Source of the DNA: Gluconacetobacter aggeris
GTDB lineage: Bacteria > Pseudomonadota > Alphaproteobacteria > Acetobacterales > Acetobacteraceae
NCBI RefSeq assembly: GCF_014174395.1
Contig: NZ_JABEQD010000011.1
Location: 91,575 to 155,574 of the forward strand
DNA length: 64,000 nt
Reading direction: 5' to 3'
Below, one piece after another: positions 36,428-46,682 of this stretch. Positions within the stretch are counted from its first letter, which is position 1. Each line of letters begins with the position of its first letter. Under the pieces are notes generated by a model. The model was not told where the DNA came from and searched no databases. It saw nothing but the letters and a program-made list of their open reading frames with translations. The position numbers were made by a program, and so were the translations under genes.

Positions 36428-37000
36428 ATGCCCGATCCTGAAGACAGGGGGGCCGTCGGCGCGATGCGGAACGGCCTCGACACCGTGGCCGAACGGCTTG
36501 CCCGCTATCTGGCCGGCCGTTCCTCGCGTCGCAGTGCGCTCGCGCGGCTGGGCGGTTGGGCTGCCGCCGTTCCGGCCTTTCCGCTGCTGCCGGTCTGGCG
36601 GCGAGACGCACGCGCCGCGGCGCCTGCCGCACCGTCGCCGTTTGCGGCGAAGGCGCAGGCCAAGGACGACACGAAGTGCGATTACTGGCGCTATTGCGCC
36701 ATCGACGGCAATCTATGCACCACCTGTGGCGGTGGCGTTCATAGCTGCCCGCCGGGGACGCACCCGTCGCCGACCTCGTGGATCGGCACATGTTTCAACC
36801 CGCAGGACCGCCGCTCGTATCTGATCGCCTATCGCGATTGCTGCGGGCAGGACGCCTGCAACGAGCAGAACTGCCTGGGCTCCGATGGTGACCTGCCGAC
36901 ATATCGTCCGCAGGCCAACAACGACATCATCTGGTGTTTCGGGACCGGTTCGCTTCTTTATAATTGTTCGACCGCTGTGATTGTAGGAACCGCCGAATGA
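36428..37000 (+). CDS. Amine dehydrogenase light chain with TTQ cofactor
   Basis: A 190-residue precursor with a twin-arginine leader (SSRRSALARLGG) and a mature domain holding twelve cysteines, enough for the six disulfides of MauA/AauA. The two tryptophans that form tryptophan tryptophylquinone are W118 (SWIGTC) and W169 (IIWCFG). Their 51-residue spacing equals that of W57 and W108 in Paracoccus MauA. D93 and D137 fall at the positions of Asp32 and Asp76, and Y178 corresponds to Tyr119. The enzyme should oxidise a primary amine to an aldehyde. Whether the substrate is methylamine or an aromatic amine cannot be told by eye. It overlaps the next cytochrome gene by four bases. Confidence 0.92.
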   Translation: MPDPEDRGAVGAMRNGLDTVAERLARYLAGRSSRRSALARLGGWAAAVPAFPLLPVWRRDARAAAPAAPSPFAAKAQAKDDTKCDYWRYCAIDGNLCTTCGGGVHSCPPGTHPSPTSWIGTCFNPQDRRSYLIAYRDCCGQDACNEQNCLGSDGDLPTYRPQANNDIIWCFGTGSLLYNCSTAVIVGTAE

Positions 37001-37452
37001 AGAAGATCCTTACCTTGGCCCTGTGTCTGGGCGCCGCGACTCCGGCTTTTGCCGCGCCCGATGGCCAGGCGCTCTACGGTGCCAATTGCGGCATCTGCCA
37101 CCAGGGCGGTGGCGTCGGCGCGCCGGGCCAGTTCCCCCCGCTGGCGAATCGGATCGACAAGATCGCCTCGACCCCCGAAGGCAAGAAATATGTCACCGCC
37201 GTGCTGATGAACGGCCTGGCCGGTTCGATCGACGCCGCTGGCGCGACCTATGTCGGGTTCATGCCCAGCTTCAAGAGCCTGTCGGATGACGATGTGGCGG
37301 CGATCCTGACCTATCTGTCATCGCTGGGCAGCACCAAGCCGGCACCGGTCATCACGCCGGCCGATGTGGCGGCCGCGCGCGCCGCGCCGATGCCGTCCTC
37401 GGGTGTGGCGGCGGCCCGGAAGGAATTGAATGCAGCGCATCCGCTCCCCTGA
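36997..37452 (+). CDS. Monoheme cytochrome c, amine dehydrogenase operon
   Basis: A 151-residue exported class I cytochrome c. The signal peptide MKKILTLALCLGAATPAFAA is clear. Heme is bound at CGICH, with a likely axial Met in FMPSFKSLSDDD and the final helix DDVAAILTYLSSLG. A Pro/Ala-rich tail of about 40 residues follows the heme domain. The ATG overlaps the light-chain stop. It is the probable electron acceptor of the quinoprotein, in the place taken by amicyanin in methylotrophs. Confidence 0.87.
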   Translation: MKKILTLALCLGAATPAFAAPDGQALYGANCGICHQGGGVGAPGQFPPLANRIDKIASTPEGKKYVTAVLMNGLAGSIDAAGATYVGFMPSFKSLSDDDVAAILTYLSSLGSTKPAPVITPADVAAARAAPMPSSGVAAARKELNAAHPLP

Positions 37453-37918
37453 GGCGTACGGGCGTTTTGTCCGCGTAACCGGGCCGGCCATGGCGATTGT
37501 CGTCATGGCCGGCCTGATGATGTCGGGGCAGGGCGCGCTGGCGCTGGACCGGACACGCACCACCTATCTGGAAAAATGCGGTGGCTGCCACGGGATCGAG
37601 GGGCAGTCGGGGCAGACCTATATTCCGACCCTGCGCGACCGGATCGGCACGCTGAGCTGTACGCCGGAAGGACGGGCCTATCTGTTGACGGTGCCCGGCG
37701 TTTCGATGTCGCTGATCCGCGATGACGCGCTGATGGCGCAGGTGATGAATTTCGTCCTGTTCGACCTCGGCGGCCGCAGCACCCCGCCGGGCACGATGGC
37801 CTTCACGGCGGAAGAGGTCCATGCCCAGCGCGGCCACGCGCTGAGCACCACCGACCTGCCGGCGGTGCGGACCCAGATATGGGCGCGGGCCATTGCCTGC
37901 GCTACAAATCGCCGGTAA
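37430..37918 (+). CDS. Second monoheme cytochrome c, amine dehydrogenase operon
   Basis: A 162-residue exported protein with a hydrophobic leader (PAMAIVVMAGLMMSGQGALAL) and one heme site, CGGCH. RVPG/TVPGVSMS-like sequence and a late LMAQVMNFVLF helix resemble small cytochromes encoded beside amine dehydrogenases. It overlaps the previous gene by 23 bases, so it is coupled to it. It could be a relay to the oxidase or a subunit of the complex. No conserved methionine ligand is obvious, so the axial ligand is uncertain (M in GVSMS is a candidate). Confidence 0.75.
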   Translation: MQRIRSPEAYGRFVRVTGPAMAIVVMAGLMMSGQGALALDRTRTTYLEKCGGCHGIEGQSGQTYIPTLRDRIGTLSCTPEGRAYLLTVPGVSMSLIRDDALMAQVMNFVLFDLGGRSTPPGTMAFTAEEVHAQRGHALSTTDLPAVRTQIWARAIACATNRR

Positions 37919-37937
37919 CGGCGCGCCGTCCGCGTAT

Positions 37938-38534
37938 TCAGGGCAGGCGACGCGCCATGTCGGCGGCTGCGAGGGCGAAGGCCTGGTAGAAATCGTCATG
38001 CACGGCGACCATGCCGCCGGACAGGCGGATGAAGCCCTCGGTCATGCCGTTCTGCACCATGCCGTCTGAATGGGCCAGGATGCCGTCCGAATCCTCCATC
38101 GCACCCGATCCGACCGGTGCGTCCGGGGTGATGCGCGGACGCAGCGTGTCGTTCCACGCCGCCTTGCGGTAGGCGGCGACCTTCTCGGGGTAGGGACGGC
38201 CGTCGGTCGTATAGCCGGCAAGGGGTTTGCCCTGCGCCATCATGTAGCCGATTTCCACCGCCGTGCCGGGGTCCATGTCCGCGGCACGGCGGAAGGGATC
38301 GAGGCAGAAGATGCCGCCGGCGCATCGGTCCATCAGGTCGCGGTCGACAGTCACGATCTTCAGGATCGTGTCCAGTCCCGGAGGCAGCGATTCGATGCCG
38401 GCCTGGCCGTCGAAAGGGGCGAGGCCCTCCAGCCCCACCTGCCGGCACAGCGCGCGCAGCCGGTCGAAAATCGCGATCGCGCTGGGGCGAAAGACCAGAT
38501 CGCCGGCCAGATAGACGGTTCTGTTCGCTCTCAT
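37938..38534 (-). CDS. Nucleoside 2-deoxyribosyltransferase-like protein
   Basis: A 198-residue protein beginning MRANRTVYLAGDLVFRP, the family's first strand. The central DPGTAVEIGYMMAQGKPLAGY carries the expected catalytic glutamate, and DPFRRAADMD precedes it. Such enzymes exchange bases between deoxynucleosides or hydrolyse nucleotides. The middle (about residues 125-165) diverges from the short family form. It is convergent with the cytochrome gene and divergent from guaB, a purine pathway gene. Confidence 0.78.
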   Translation of the reverse strand: MRANRTVYLAGDLVFRPSAIAIFDRLRALCRQVGLEGLAPFDGQAGIESLPPGLDTILKIVTVDRDLMDRCAGGIFCLDPFRRAADMDPGTAVEIGYMMAQGKPLAGYTTDGRPYPEKVAAYRKAAWNDTLRPRITPDAPVGSGAMEDSDGILAHSDGMVQNGMTEGFIRLSGGMVAVHDDFYQAFALAAADMARRLP

Positions 38535-38556
38535 GCCGTTCCTGCTCTCCTTTTTC

Positions 38557-38585
38557 TTGCCACGATCCGATTCGCATCTTATGTG
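38557..38585 (+). promoter_or_regulatory. Candidate promoter for guaB
   Basis: TTGCCA (38557-38562) and TATGTG (38580-38585) are spaced by 17 bases, about 65 bases before the guaB ATG. The -35 is close to consensus; the -10 is weaker. The region is the divergent gap between guaB and the deoxyribosyltransferase-like gene. Confidence 0.35.
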
Positions 38586-38639
38586 GAAGCGCCAACGGTC
38601 GGGTACCCGAGGCACTGGGACCCCTGCAACGGTAGATGA

Positions 38640-40154
<1,515 letters not shown>

Positions 40155-40190
40155 TCCCATCGACCGCCATCTTCGACTGACAGGACGAGT

Positions 40191-41483
40191 ATGACGCCCA
40201 GCGCGCGGCTTGCTGCCGCCATCGATCTGCTGTCGGAGATGGAGGTGACGCCGCGTCGCCCCGCCGACGCCGTTGCCAATGCCTTCTTTCGGGAGCGCCG
40301 CTATATCGGCGGCGGGGACCGCCGCGCCGTGTCCGAGCGGGTCTGGGCCGTGCTGCGGCACTGGCGCCATATCGGCTGGTGGCTGGAGCAGGCAGGCGCG
40401 CCGGCCACCCCGCGCACACGGTTGATCGCCGCCATGCAGTTGATCCCCCGGCCGGGTGAGGCGCCTGGGGCCCTGTTTTCGGGCGACCGGTATGGGCCGG
40501 CACCGCTGACATCGGCGGAGCAGGATCTGGCGGCGCGGCTGCGCGGCCAGGCGCTGGCCGATCCCGCGATGCCGCAGGCGGTTCGGCTGGAAGTGCCGGA
40601 CTGGCTGCTGCCGCGACTGGCCGAAACGTTCGGTTCCGCGCTGGAGGCCGAGGTCTCCGCGCTGGCGGGCGAAGCGACGCTGGACCTGCGGGTCAATCTG
40701 CTGAAGACGACACGCGGGGAGGCGGCACGCCTGCTGGCGGAAGAAGGCATCCACGCCGAGGAGACCGATCTTTCCCCCTGGGGGCTGCGTGTGCCGGGGC
40801 GGCAGCCGATTACGGCGACGGCGGCCTTCAAGGCCGGGCTGGTGGAAATCCAGGACGAAGGCAGCCAGATCGTGGTGGCGGCGGCCGATGCACGGCCGGG
40901 TATGCGCGTGCTGGATTACTGCGCGGGTGCCGCCGGCAAAACGCTGGGCATGGCCATGACCATGCAGAATCGCGGCCATATCGTGGCGTGCGATGTTTCG
41001 GAGCCCCGGCTGGAGGGTGCGGTGCGCCGCTTGCGCCGGGCAGGGGTCCATAATGCGGAACGGCATCTGCTGGTGCCGGGTGACCGCTGGGCGCGGCGCC
41101 GGGCCGGGAGTTTCGACCGGGTGCTGGTCGATGCACCCTGCACCGGAACCGGCACATGGCGTCGCAATCCGGATGCGCGGCTGCGCCTGACTGAGCGGGA
41201 TCTGGAGGAACTGACGGCCAAGCAGGCCGAGATCCTGTCGATGGCCGCCACGCTGGTTCGGCCGGGCGGGCGGCTGATCTATGCTACCTGTTCGGTGCTG
41301 CGCGAGGAAAACCAGGAGCGGATTGCGTCGTTTCTGGCGGCGTCGCCGCAGTTTCGGCGCGCGGGGCCCGAGCCCGATTGCGGCCTGCCGGCCGATCTGA
41401 TGCAGGATGGCATGATCGCGGTGTCGCCGCTGCGGCACGGCACGGACGGTTTCTTCGCTGCCGTTCTGGAACGGGTGGACTGA
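40191..41483 (+). CDS. RsmB/NOP-family RNA (cytosine-C5) methyltransferase
   Basis: A 430-residue SAM-dependent methyltransferase. An N-terminal NusB-like helical domain (about 1-140) is followed by the catalytic Rossmann fold. Motif I is DYCAGAAGKTLGMA. The catalytic cysteine motifs are DAPCTGTGTWRRNPD and TCSVLREENQERI: the second Cys attacks C6 and the first assists product release. RsmB methylates C967 of 16S rRNA. Paralogues (RsmF, NOP) share these motifs, so the exact target is inferred. It follows guaB by 36 bases. Confidence 0.88.
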   Translation: MTPSARLAAAIDLLSEMEVTPRRPADAVANAFFRERRYIGGGDRRAVSERVWAVLRHWRHIGWWLEQAGAPATPRTRLIAAMQLIPRPGEAPGALFSGDRYGPAPLTSAEQDLAARLRGQALADPAMPQAVRLEVPDWLLPRLAETFGSALEAEVSALAGEATLDLRVNLLKTTRGEAARLLAEEGIHAEETDLSPWGLRVPGRQPITATAAFKAGLVEIQDEGSQIVVAAADARPGMRVLDYCAGAAGKTLGMAMTMQNRGHIVACDVSEPRLEGAVRRLRRAGVHNAERHLLVPGDRWARRRAGSFDRVLVDAPCTGTGTWRRNPDARLRLTERDLEELTAKQAEILSMAATLVRPGGRLIYATCSVLREENQERIASFLAASPQFRRAGPEPDCGLPADLMQDGMIAVSPLRHGTDGFFAAVLERVD

Positions 41484-41582
41484 TTTCCTGCAAGGTGTCG
41501 GGGCGGCGTTCTATCGCCCTGACATCGCACGACGTATTCTGGTACCTTGCGGCTCTTCGAGCTACCAGTCCGGGATAGGTGC

Positions 41583-43421
41583 ATGCAGGAAAATCTGGCC
41601 ATTGGGATCTTGTGTGTGCTGGGCGGCGGCATCGGCGCCCAGTGGATTGCCTGGCGCTTTCGGCTGCCTGCCATCGTCCTGCTGTTCGCGTTGGGTCTGA
41701 TCTATGGTCCCGGGCTGAATCTGCTGCATCCGTCGGCCGCGATCGGGCGTTATTTCCACCCGATGGTCTCGCTGGCTGTGGCCTTCATCGTGTTCGAGGG
41801 GGGGCTGGGGCTGGATTTCCGCCAGTGGCGTGCCGCCGGCGAGGGGGTGCTGCGCCTGACGGTGGTGGCCCTGCCGATCAATCTGGTCCTGGGGACGCTT
41901 GCGGCCCATTTTGTCGGGCATCTGCATTGGGGCGCCTCCTGGCTGTTCGGCGCCATCATCGTGGTCACCGGGCCCACGGTGGTCCTGCCGTTGCTGCGTC
42001 ATACCAAGCTGCGCCCAAGGGTGGCGGCCTTCCTGCGGTGGGAGGCGATCCTGAACGACCCGGTCGGTGCCATTCTGGCGACGCTGGTCCTGGAATTCCT
42101 GATGATCCTGGGCAACCGGCATTCGGGTATGTTCGTGGCGGAAATCGTGCCGCATCTGCTGTTTGCCACCATGATGGGGGTGGGCTGCGGCATTTTCCCG
42201 GCGGTGCTGGTGCGATTCCTGTCCCGCCGAGATCTCATCCCTGAAATTCTGCGGATCCCCATCATCCTGACCTTGGCGATGAGCGTTTTCGCCATCTGCA
42301 ATTTCTTCATGGAGGGCGCGGGTCTGATGGCGGCCACCGTCTTCGGCATGGCACTGGCGAACCTGCATGTGCTGGGCATGAGCGAGCTGCGCCGTATCAA
42401 GGAGTCGCTGGGCGTGCTGGTTGTGTCCTGCCTGTTCGTCATGCTGACGGCCGACCTGCATCGCGAGGTACTGGCCCGCCTGTCCCTGCCGATCGTGGCC
42501 ATGACGCTGACGGTGCTGTTCGTGGTACGCCCTGTCGGCATTTTCCTGTCTACGGTGCGCTCGGGCCTGTCATGGCAGGAGCGGCTGTTCGTTGGCTGGA
42601 TCGCGCCGCGCGGTATCGTTGCCGCCGCCGTGGCGGGGGCGGCGGGCCTGCAACTGAGCGACGCCGGTTATCCCAGCGCGGACCTGGTGATGCCGGGCGT
42701 GTTCGCCCTGATCGCGACGACCATGATCCTGCATGGCTTTTCCCTTCGCCCGGTCGCCCGCGCCCTGCGCCTGACCCTGTCGGACGACCCTGCGCTGGCG
42801 ATCGTCGGCGCCAGCGCCTGGTCTACCGACCTGGCGGGGGTGATGCATCGGCTCGGCTGCCCGGTCGTGCTGGTGGATACCTATGCCGGCGCGCTGACGG
42901 CGGCGACGCGTGCGGGCATTCCCACCTTGCGGGCGGAGCTGCTGTCCGACGAGGGGATGGAGAGCCTGGAGGAACGCCCGGCCGACTATCTGATCGCCGC
43001 TACGCCCGATGCGATCTATAACGGGTTGGTCTGCGCCCGGCTGGCCCCCGATTTCGGGCGCCAGCGCGTGTTTCAGGTCAGTCCGGGCGTGGCCCGGCTG
43101 GATCTGTATCGCGGATTGAGCCGCGATTCGCGCGGAAGGGTGCTGGGGGAGCCGGCGTGGAATTTCACGCTGTTCGAAACGCTGTTCGAACGCGGATGGC
43201 GTTTTCGTGCCATGCCCCCCGTACCGGCCCCGTCGGGCGGGGCGCCGGCGGGATCGTCGGGTTCGGCCGACGGCAACCGGCTGGTGATCCTGACTGTTCG
43301 CAAGGGGACTGCGATCTGGATCTGTTCGGCCGAGGATGCGACGCCGGTGGAACCGATGACCGGCGACATCGACGTGGTCATGGAGCCGCCAGCGCCGCCG
43401 GAACAGACCGCGCTGGCCTGA
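41583..43421 (+). CDS. Cation:proton antiporter with C-terminal NAD-binding-like domain
   Basis: A 612-residue inner-membrane protein. About twelve helices occupy residues 1-400. The ion-binding signatures VTGPTVVLPLLRH and EAILNDPVGAILATL are of the NhaP (CPA1) type. The cytoplasmic tail (about 415-540) is a TrkA-N-like Rossmann fold (AIVGASAWSTDLAGVMHRLGC, VVLVDTYAGALTAATRAGI), which in related transporters binds NAD(H) and gates transport. The ATG at 41583 (MQENLAIG) is preferred over an upstream start that adds a charged, non-membrane stretch. It is unrelated in sequence layout to the antiporter at 7.7 kb. Confidence 0.85.
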   Translation: MQENLAIGILCVLGGGIGAQWIAWRFRLPAIVLLFALGLIYGPGLNLLHPSAAIGRYFHPMVSLAVAFIVFEGGLGLDFRQWRAAGEGVLRLTVVALPINLVLGTLAAHFVGHLHWGASWLFGAIIVVTGPTVVLPLLRHTKLRPRVAAFLRWEAILNDPVGAILATLVLEFLMILGNRHSGMFVAEIVPHLLFATMMGVGCGIFPAVLVRFLSRRDLIPEILRIPIILTLAMSVFAICNFFMEGAGLMAATVFGMALANLHVLGMSELRRIKESLGVLVVSCLFVMLTADLHREVLARLSLPIVAMTLTVLFVVRPVGIFLSTVRSGLSWQERLFVGWIAPRGIVAAAVAGAAGLQLSDAGYPSADLVMPGVFALIATTMILHGFSLRPVARALRLTLSDDPALAIVGASAWSTDLAGVMHRLGCPVVLVDTYAGALTAATRAGIPTLRAELLSDEGMESLEERPADYLIAATPDAIYNGLVCARLAPDFGRQRVFQVSPGVARLDLYRGLSRDSRGRVLGEPAWNFTLFETLFERGWRFRAMPPVPAPSGGAPAGSSGSADGNRLVILTVRKGTAIWICSAEDATPVEPMTGDIDVVMEPPAPPEQTALA

Positions 43422-43458
43422 GCGCCTGACTGGAATGCGGGCCGAGGGTACTGTGCCC

Positions 43459-43983
43459 TCAGCCGGGCGGCGGGACGTCGATTTCCGACAGGCCGGCCGC
43501 CAGCAGGCGGCGCAGGTCCGACTCGTGCAGGGCGATGCAGCCTTCGGTGGGACGCCGGTCGGGGGATTGGAGGTGCAGGAAGATTGCCGACCCTCGGTCG
43601 GGCACCGGCGGGGAATCGTTGTAGCCCAGGACGATCACGATATTGTAAACATCATCATCGCGCCACATGCGCTCGTGGCGGGCGGGGTGTGGCAGCGTGA
43701 CCGGGCGGTTGTAATCGGCATGGGTGGGGTCGTCGCACCAGCCGTCATTCGGTGCCAGCGGTTCGACCGGAAGATGGCTGGCAGGCGCGGCGACCCGATC
43801 CGCGCGATACAGGACCCGCCGCAGCTTCAGCACGCCGGCCGGGGTCGCGTGGTCGCCTTCCTGCTTATGGACGCGGATTCCGGCGGCGCCGATGATGGCC
43901 GGGATTTCCTCGCCCATGCAATGCAGGCGTGCGTCGGACCCTGTATTTGTTTTTAGCAACGCGCGTATCATGAATCGCTCCAA
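43459..43983 (-). CDS. L,D-transpeptidase catalytic domain protein (YkuD fold), short form
   Basis: A 174-residue protein with YkuD features. HKQEGDHATPAGVLKL is the family's first motif, and IFLHLQSPDRRPTEGCIALHESDL contains the His...Cys catalytic pair (H in FLHL, C in EGCIAL). No signal peptide is evident. A second start (MIRALLKTN, 43971) would give almost the same protein. It may make or edit L,D cross-links, or act as a hydrolase. It is divergent from the response regulator. Confidence 0.83.
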   Translation of the reverse strand: MERFMIRALLKTNTGSDARLHCMGEEIPAIIGAAGIRVHKQEGDHATPAGVLKLRRVLYRADRVAAPASHLPVEPLAPNDGWCDDPTHADYNRPVTLPHPARHERMWRDDDVYNIVIVLGYNDSPPVPDRGSAIFLHLQSPDRRPTEGCIALHESDLRRLLAAGLSEIDVPPPG

Positions 43984-44175
43984 CTGGATCGCTTTTTGCC
44001 CTGAATCGGTTTTAGACTGTCGGGCCTGAGGTCTGGATAGGGCAATGTGACCGGGATGGTGAGTGAGGTGTCGTGTCGGCTGGCCCGGATGCTGCCGTTT
44101 CCGTCCTGGGAATGATATAGGATAAAGATGCCGGCCCCGCGTGAATGGGGCCCGGTCAAAATTAAAGAGGGTTCG

Positions 44176-44892
44176 ATGGCAGGTGCGCGTCCCATTCTGA
44201 TAGTGGATGACGATCAGACGTTACGTCATATGCTCGTCGAACAATTGCAGCTGGAGGGAGAGTTCCAGGCGATCGAGGCCGAATCGGTTGCCGATGCCTG
44301 GGAGAAGCTCAATGCGGCGGGCGCCCGGTTCGACGCGATCATCCTGGATGTGACGCTGCCCGACGGTGACGGCCGCGATTTCTGCGCCGAACTGCGGCGG
44401 CAGGGGAAGCGGATTCCGATCATCATCCTGACCGGTTCGGACGAAGAGACGGACGTGGTGCGGGGGCTGGACGCCGGCGCGAACGACTATGTCGCCAAGC
44501 CCTTCCGTATCGCCGAGCTGCTGGCGCGACTGCGTGCCCAGATGCGTATCTTCGAGAACAGCGAGGATGCCGTCTTCTCGATCGGGCCGTATGTGTTCCG
44601 TCCTTCGGCCAAGCTGTTGCAGGAACCCGCGCGCAATCGCCGCATCCGCCTGACGGAGAAGGAAGCGGCGATCCTGAAGTTCCTCTACCGTGCCGGGACG
44701 CGGCCGGTGCCGCGCCAGGTGCTGTTGAACGAGGTGTGGGGCTATAACGCTGCCGTCACCACCCATACGCTGGAAACCCATATCTACCGCCTGCGGCAGA
44801 AGATCGAGCCCGATCCGACCAATGCCTCGCTGCTGGTGACCGAGGGCGGCGGTTACCGTCTCGATCCGGAAGGGGGCGTGCGCGCTTCCTGA
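44176..44892 (+). CDS. OmpR/PhoB-type response regulator, orphan
   Basis: A 238-residue two-component regulator. The receiver domain has the acidic pocket DDD (11-13), phospho-acceptor D58 in IILDVTLPDGDG, a T in IIILTGSDEE and the lysine in YVAKPFR. A winged-helix DNA-binding domain (about 140-235) ends with TTHTLETHIYRLRQKIE. The ATG at 44176 has AAAGAGG upstream. No histidine kinase is next to it. It lies just before the hldE-led envelope genes, but there is a hairpin and about 300 bases between. Confidence 0.9.
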   Translation: MAGARPILIVDDDQTLRHMLVEQLQLEGEFQAIEAESVADAWEKLNAAGARFDAIILDVTLPDGDGRDFCAELRRQGKRIPIIILTGSDEETDVVRGLDAGANDYVAKPFRIAELLARLRAQMRIFENSEDAVFSIGPYVFRPSAKLLQEPARNRRIRLTEKEAAILKFLYRAGTRPVPRQVLLNEVWGYNAAVTTHTLETHIYRLRQKIEPDPTNASLLVTEGGGYRLDPEGGVRAS

Positions 44893-44907
44893 TCGCGGGT
44901 TTGAGGT

Positions 44908-44924
44908 GACGCCGTAAAGGCGTC
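44908..44924. terminator. Small hairpin after the response regulator
   Basis: A perfect stem GACGCC-GTAAA-GGCGTC directly downstream of the response regulator stop, followed by CCTTACTCC. It could end the regulator transcript but lacks a T-tract. Confidence 0.35.
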
Positions 44925-45135
44925 CCTTACTCCGATAATTCGTCCCTTCATGCCGGAGCGGGCGATGCGGCGCGGACCACGGATTCTCCTCTCCCGCCTT
45001 ATTGCAGACAGCTTCAGAGAGATCTGTACGGGGGCGGGCGGCGGCCGGTGAGCGAGAGTGCATTTGCCGCGCTCCGAGCTTCCATGTCTCTCGAATCGTC
45101 TGTCTGTGGTCGCGTATGCTAAGAGGCCCCGGCTG

Positions 45136-45165
45136 GGAGGGCTGCGCCCCTCCTTGGCGTTTTTC
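45136..45165 (+). terminator. Hairpin plus T-run just upstream of hldE copy 1
   Basis: GGAGGG (45136-45141) pairs with CCCTCC (45148-45153), and TTGGCGTTTTT follows, as in an intrinsic terminator. It lies only about 30 bases before the hldE ATG, so either the promoter is within the short remaining leader or the hairpin is an attenuator-like leader element. Confidence 0.4.
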
Positions 45166-45191
45166 GGGCAGGTTTAGGTATTCAGGGCACC

Positions 45192-46682
45192 ATGATCGAA
45201 GATTTCGACTTTGGCCGGATTGCCGTCATTGGTGATCTTTTTCTTGATTGCTACATTACCGGATCGGTCAGCCGGATTTCTCCCGAAGCGCCGGTGCCGG
45301 TCCTGCTGCGTGCGGCGCATAGCGCGGTGCCCGGTGGAGCGGCGAACGTAGCCATGAATGCGGCGGCCCTGGGATGTCGGGTCGAACTGGTCGGGCTTGT
45401 GGGATGTGATGGTTCGGCGGAAAGGTTGAGAGCCGCGCTGGCTCCTTACCCCACGATCGGTCTTTCCGGCCTGGTGGCCGATCCGGCCTGGACCACCATT
45501 ACCAAGACGCGTGTGCTGAGCGGCCGCCAGCAGATTGTGCGAATTGATGACGAGCGGGTGGAGCCAGTCGTTGCCTCCACGAGGGCGCGCGTGATCGATG
45601 CCGCCTGTGTCGCGATTGCGCAGGCCGATGTGGTGGTCTGTTCGGATTACGCCAAGGGCGTCCTCTCAGAGGAGACGCTGGAAGCGATCATGGCTTTTGC
45701 CGTCGCGCGGAATGTTCCGGTTATCGTCGATCCCAAGCGCAAGACCTTCTCGGCCTATCGTGGGGCGTGGCTGGTTACCCCCAATCGCGATGAGCTGACC
45801 ACTGCGACTGGCTTGCCGCTTCGGACGGACGATGACGTTGCTCGTGCAGCGACCGTGGCGGCGGGACAGTTCGGTGGCAACGTGCTGGTGACCCGTTCCG
45901 AGGAAGGGATGACACTCCTGCGGACGGATGGGCGGTTGCAACATGCCCGCGTGCGCAAGTCGGAAGTGTATGACGTGTGCGGCGCGGGGGACACGGTAGT
46001 TGCCACCATCGCCAGCGTGGTCTCGGCGGGCCAGGATCTGGGGACTGCCGTCGTCATTGCCAACAGTGCGGCATCGCTGGTTGTCGGCAAGCTGGGCACG
46101 GCCACGGTTTCGCGCGATGAGTTGAGCGCCGCCCTTACGGCCGAAATCCGCGAAGATGGTGCCACCGTTCCGACCGATCGCGCGCGGGAGATCGTGGAGG
46201 AATGGCGGCAGCATGGTGCGCGGATCGTTTTCACGAATGGGTGCTTCGACCTGGTGCATCCCGGTCATATCTCGCTGATCAGGGCCGCGGCGCGGCAGGG
46301 TGACAAGCTGATCGTCGCGCTGAACAGCGATGCGTCCGTCCGGCGGCTGAAGGGTGAAAGCCGTCCGGTACAGGATGAACAGGCCCGCGCAACTGTGATC
46401 GGTGCCCTGCGCGATGTCGATCTCGTCGTCATTTTTGACGAGGACACCCCACTGGAGACGATCCGCGCCCTGCGGCCCGATGTGATCGTGAAGGGGGCGG
46501 ATTATCAGGAGCATCAGGTTGTCGGCGGCGATTTCGTCAAATCCTACGGGGGAGCCGTGGCGCTGGTCGATATCGTCTCCGGGCGCTCGACGAGTGCTCT
46601 GGTCGGGAAAATGCGCCAGCCTGCACCTTCGGCCGTTGAACCTGCCAGCGTTCCCGGAACAGCGCGGGGAAGCGTTCCGTGA
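45192..46682 (+). CDS. hldE: Bifunctional heptose-7-P kinase / heptose-1-P adenylyltransferase, copy 1
   Basis: HldE (496 residues) makes ADP-D-glycero-beta-D-manno-heptose with GmhB. The N-terminal ribokinase domain (1 to about 320) shows GDLFLDCYITG, GGAANVAMN, KTRVLSG, DYAKGVL and the catalytic GAGDT. The C-terminal cytidylyltransferase-like domain (about 340-475) has TNGCFDLVHPGH (the HxGH motif), GDKLIVALNSD and DVIVKGADY. Its stop overlaps the next AGE-family gene by four bases. A second, clearly paralogous copy is at 56.5 kb. This copy has the high GC of the surrounding chromosome, so it is the likelier ancestral gene. Confidence 0.95.
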   Translation: MIEDFDFGRIAVIGDLFLDCYITGSVSRISPEAPVPVLLRAAHSAVPGGAANVAMNAAALGCRVELVGLVGCDGSAERLRAALAPYPTIGLSGLVADPAWTTITKTRVLSGRQQIVRIDDERVEPVVASTRARVIDAACVAIAQADVVVCSDYAKGVLSEETLEAIMAFAVARNVPVIVDPKRKTFSAYRGAWLVTPNRDELTTATGLPLRTDDDVARAATVAAGQFGGNVLVTRSEEGMTLLRTDGRLQHARVRKSEVYDVCGAGDTVVATIASVVSAGQDLGTAVVIANSAASLVVGKLGTATVSRDELSAALTAEIREDGATVPTDRAREIVEEWRQHGARIVFTNGCFDLVHPGHISLIRAAARQGDKLIVALNSDASVRRLKGESRPVQDEQARATVIGALRDVDLVVIFDEDTPLETIRALRPDVIVKGADYQEHQVVGGDFVKSYGGAVALVDIVSGRSTSALVGKMRQPAPSAVEPASVPGTARGSVP

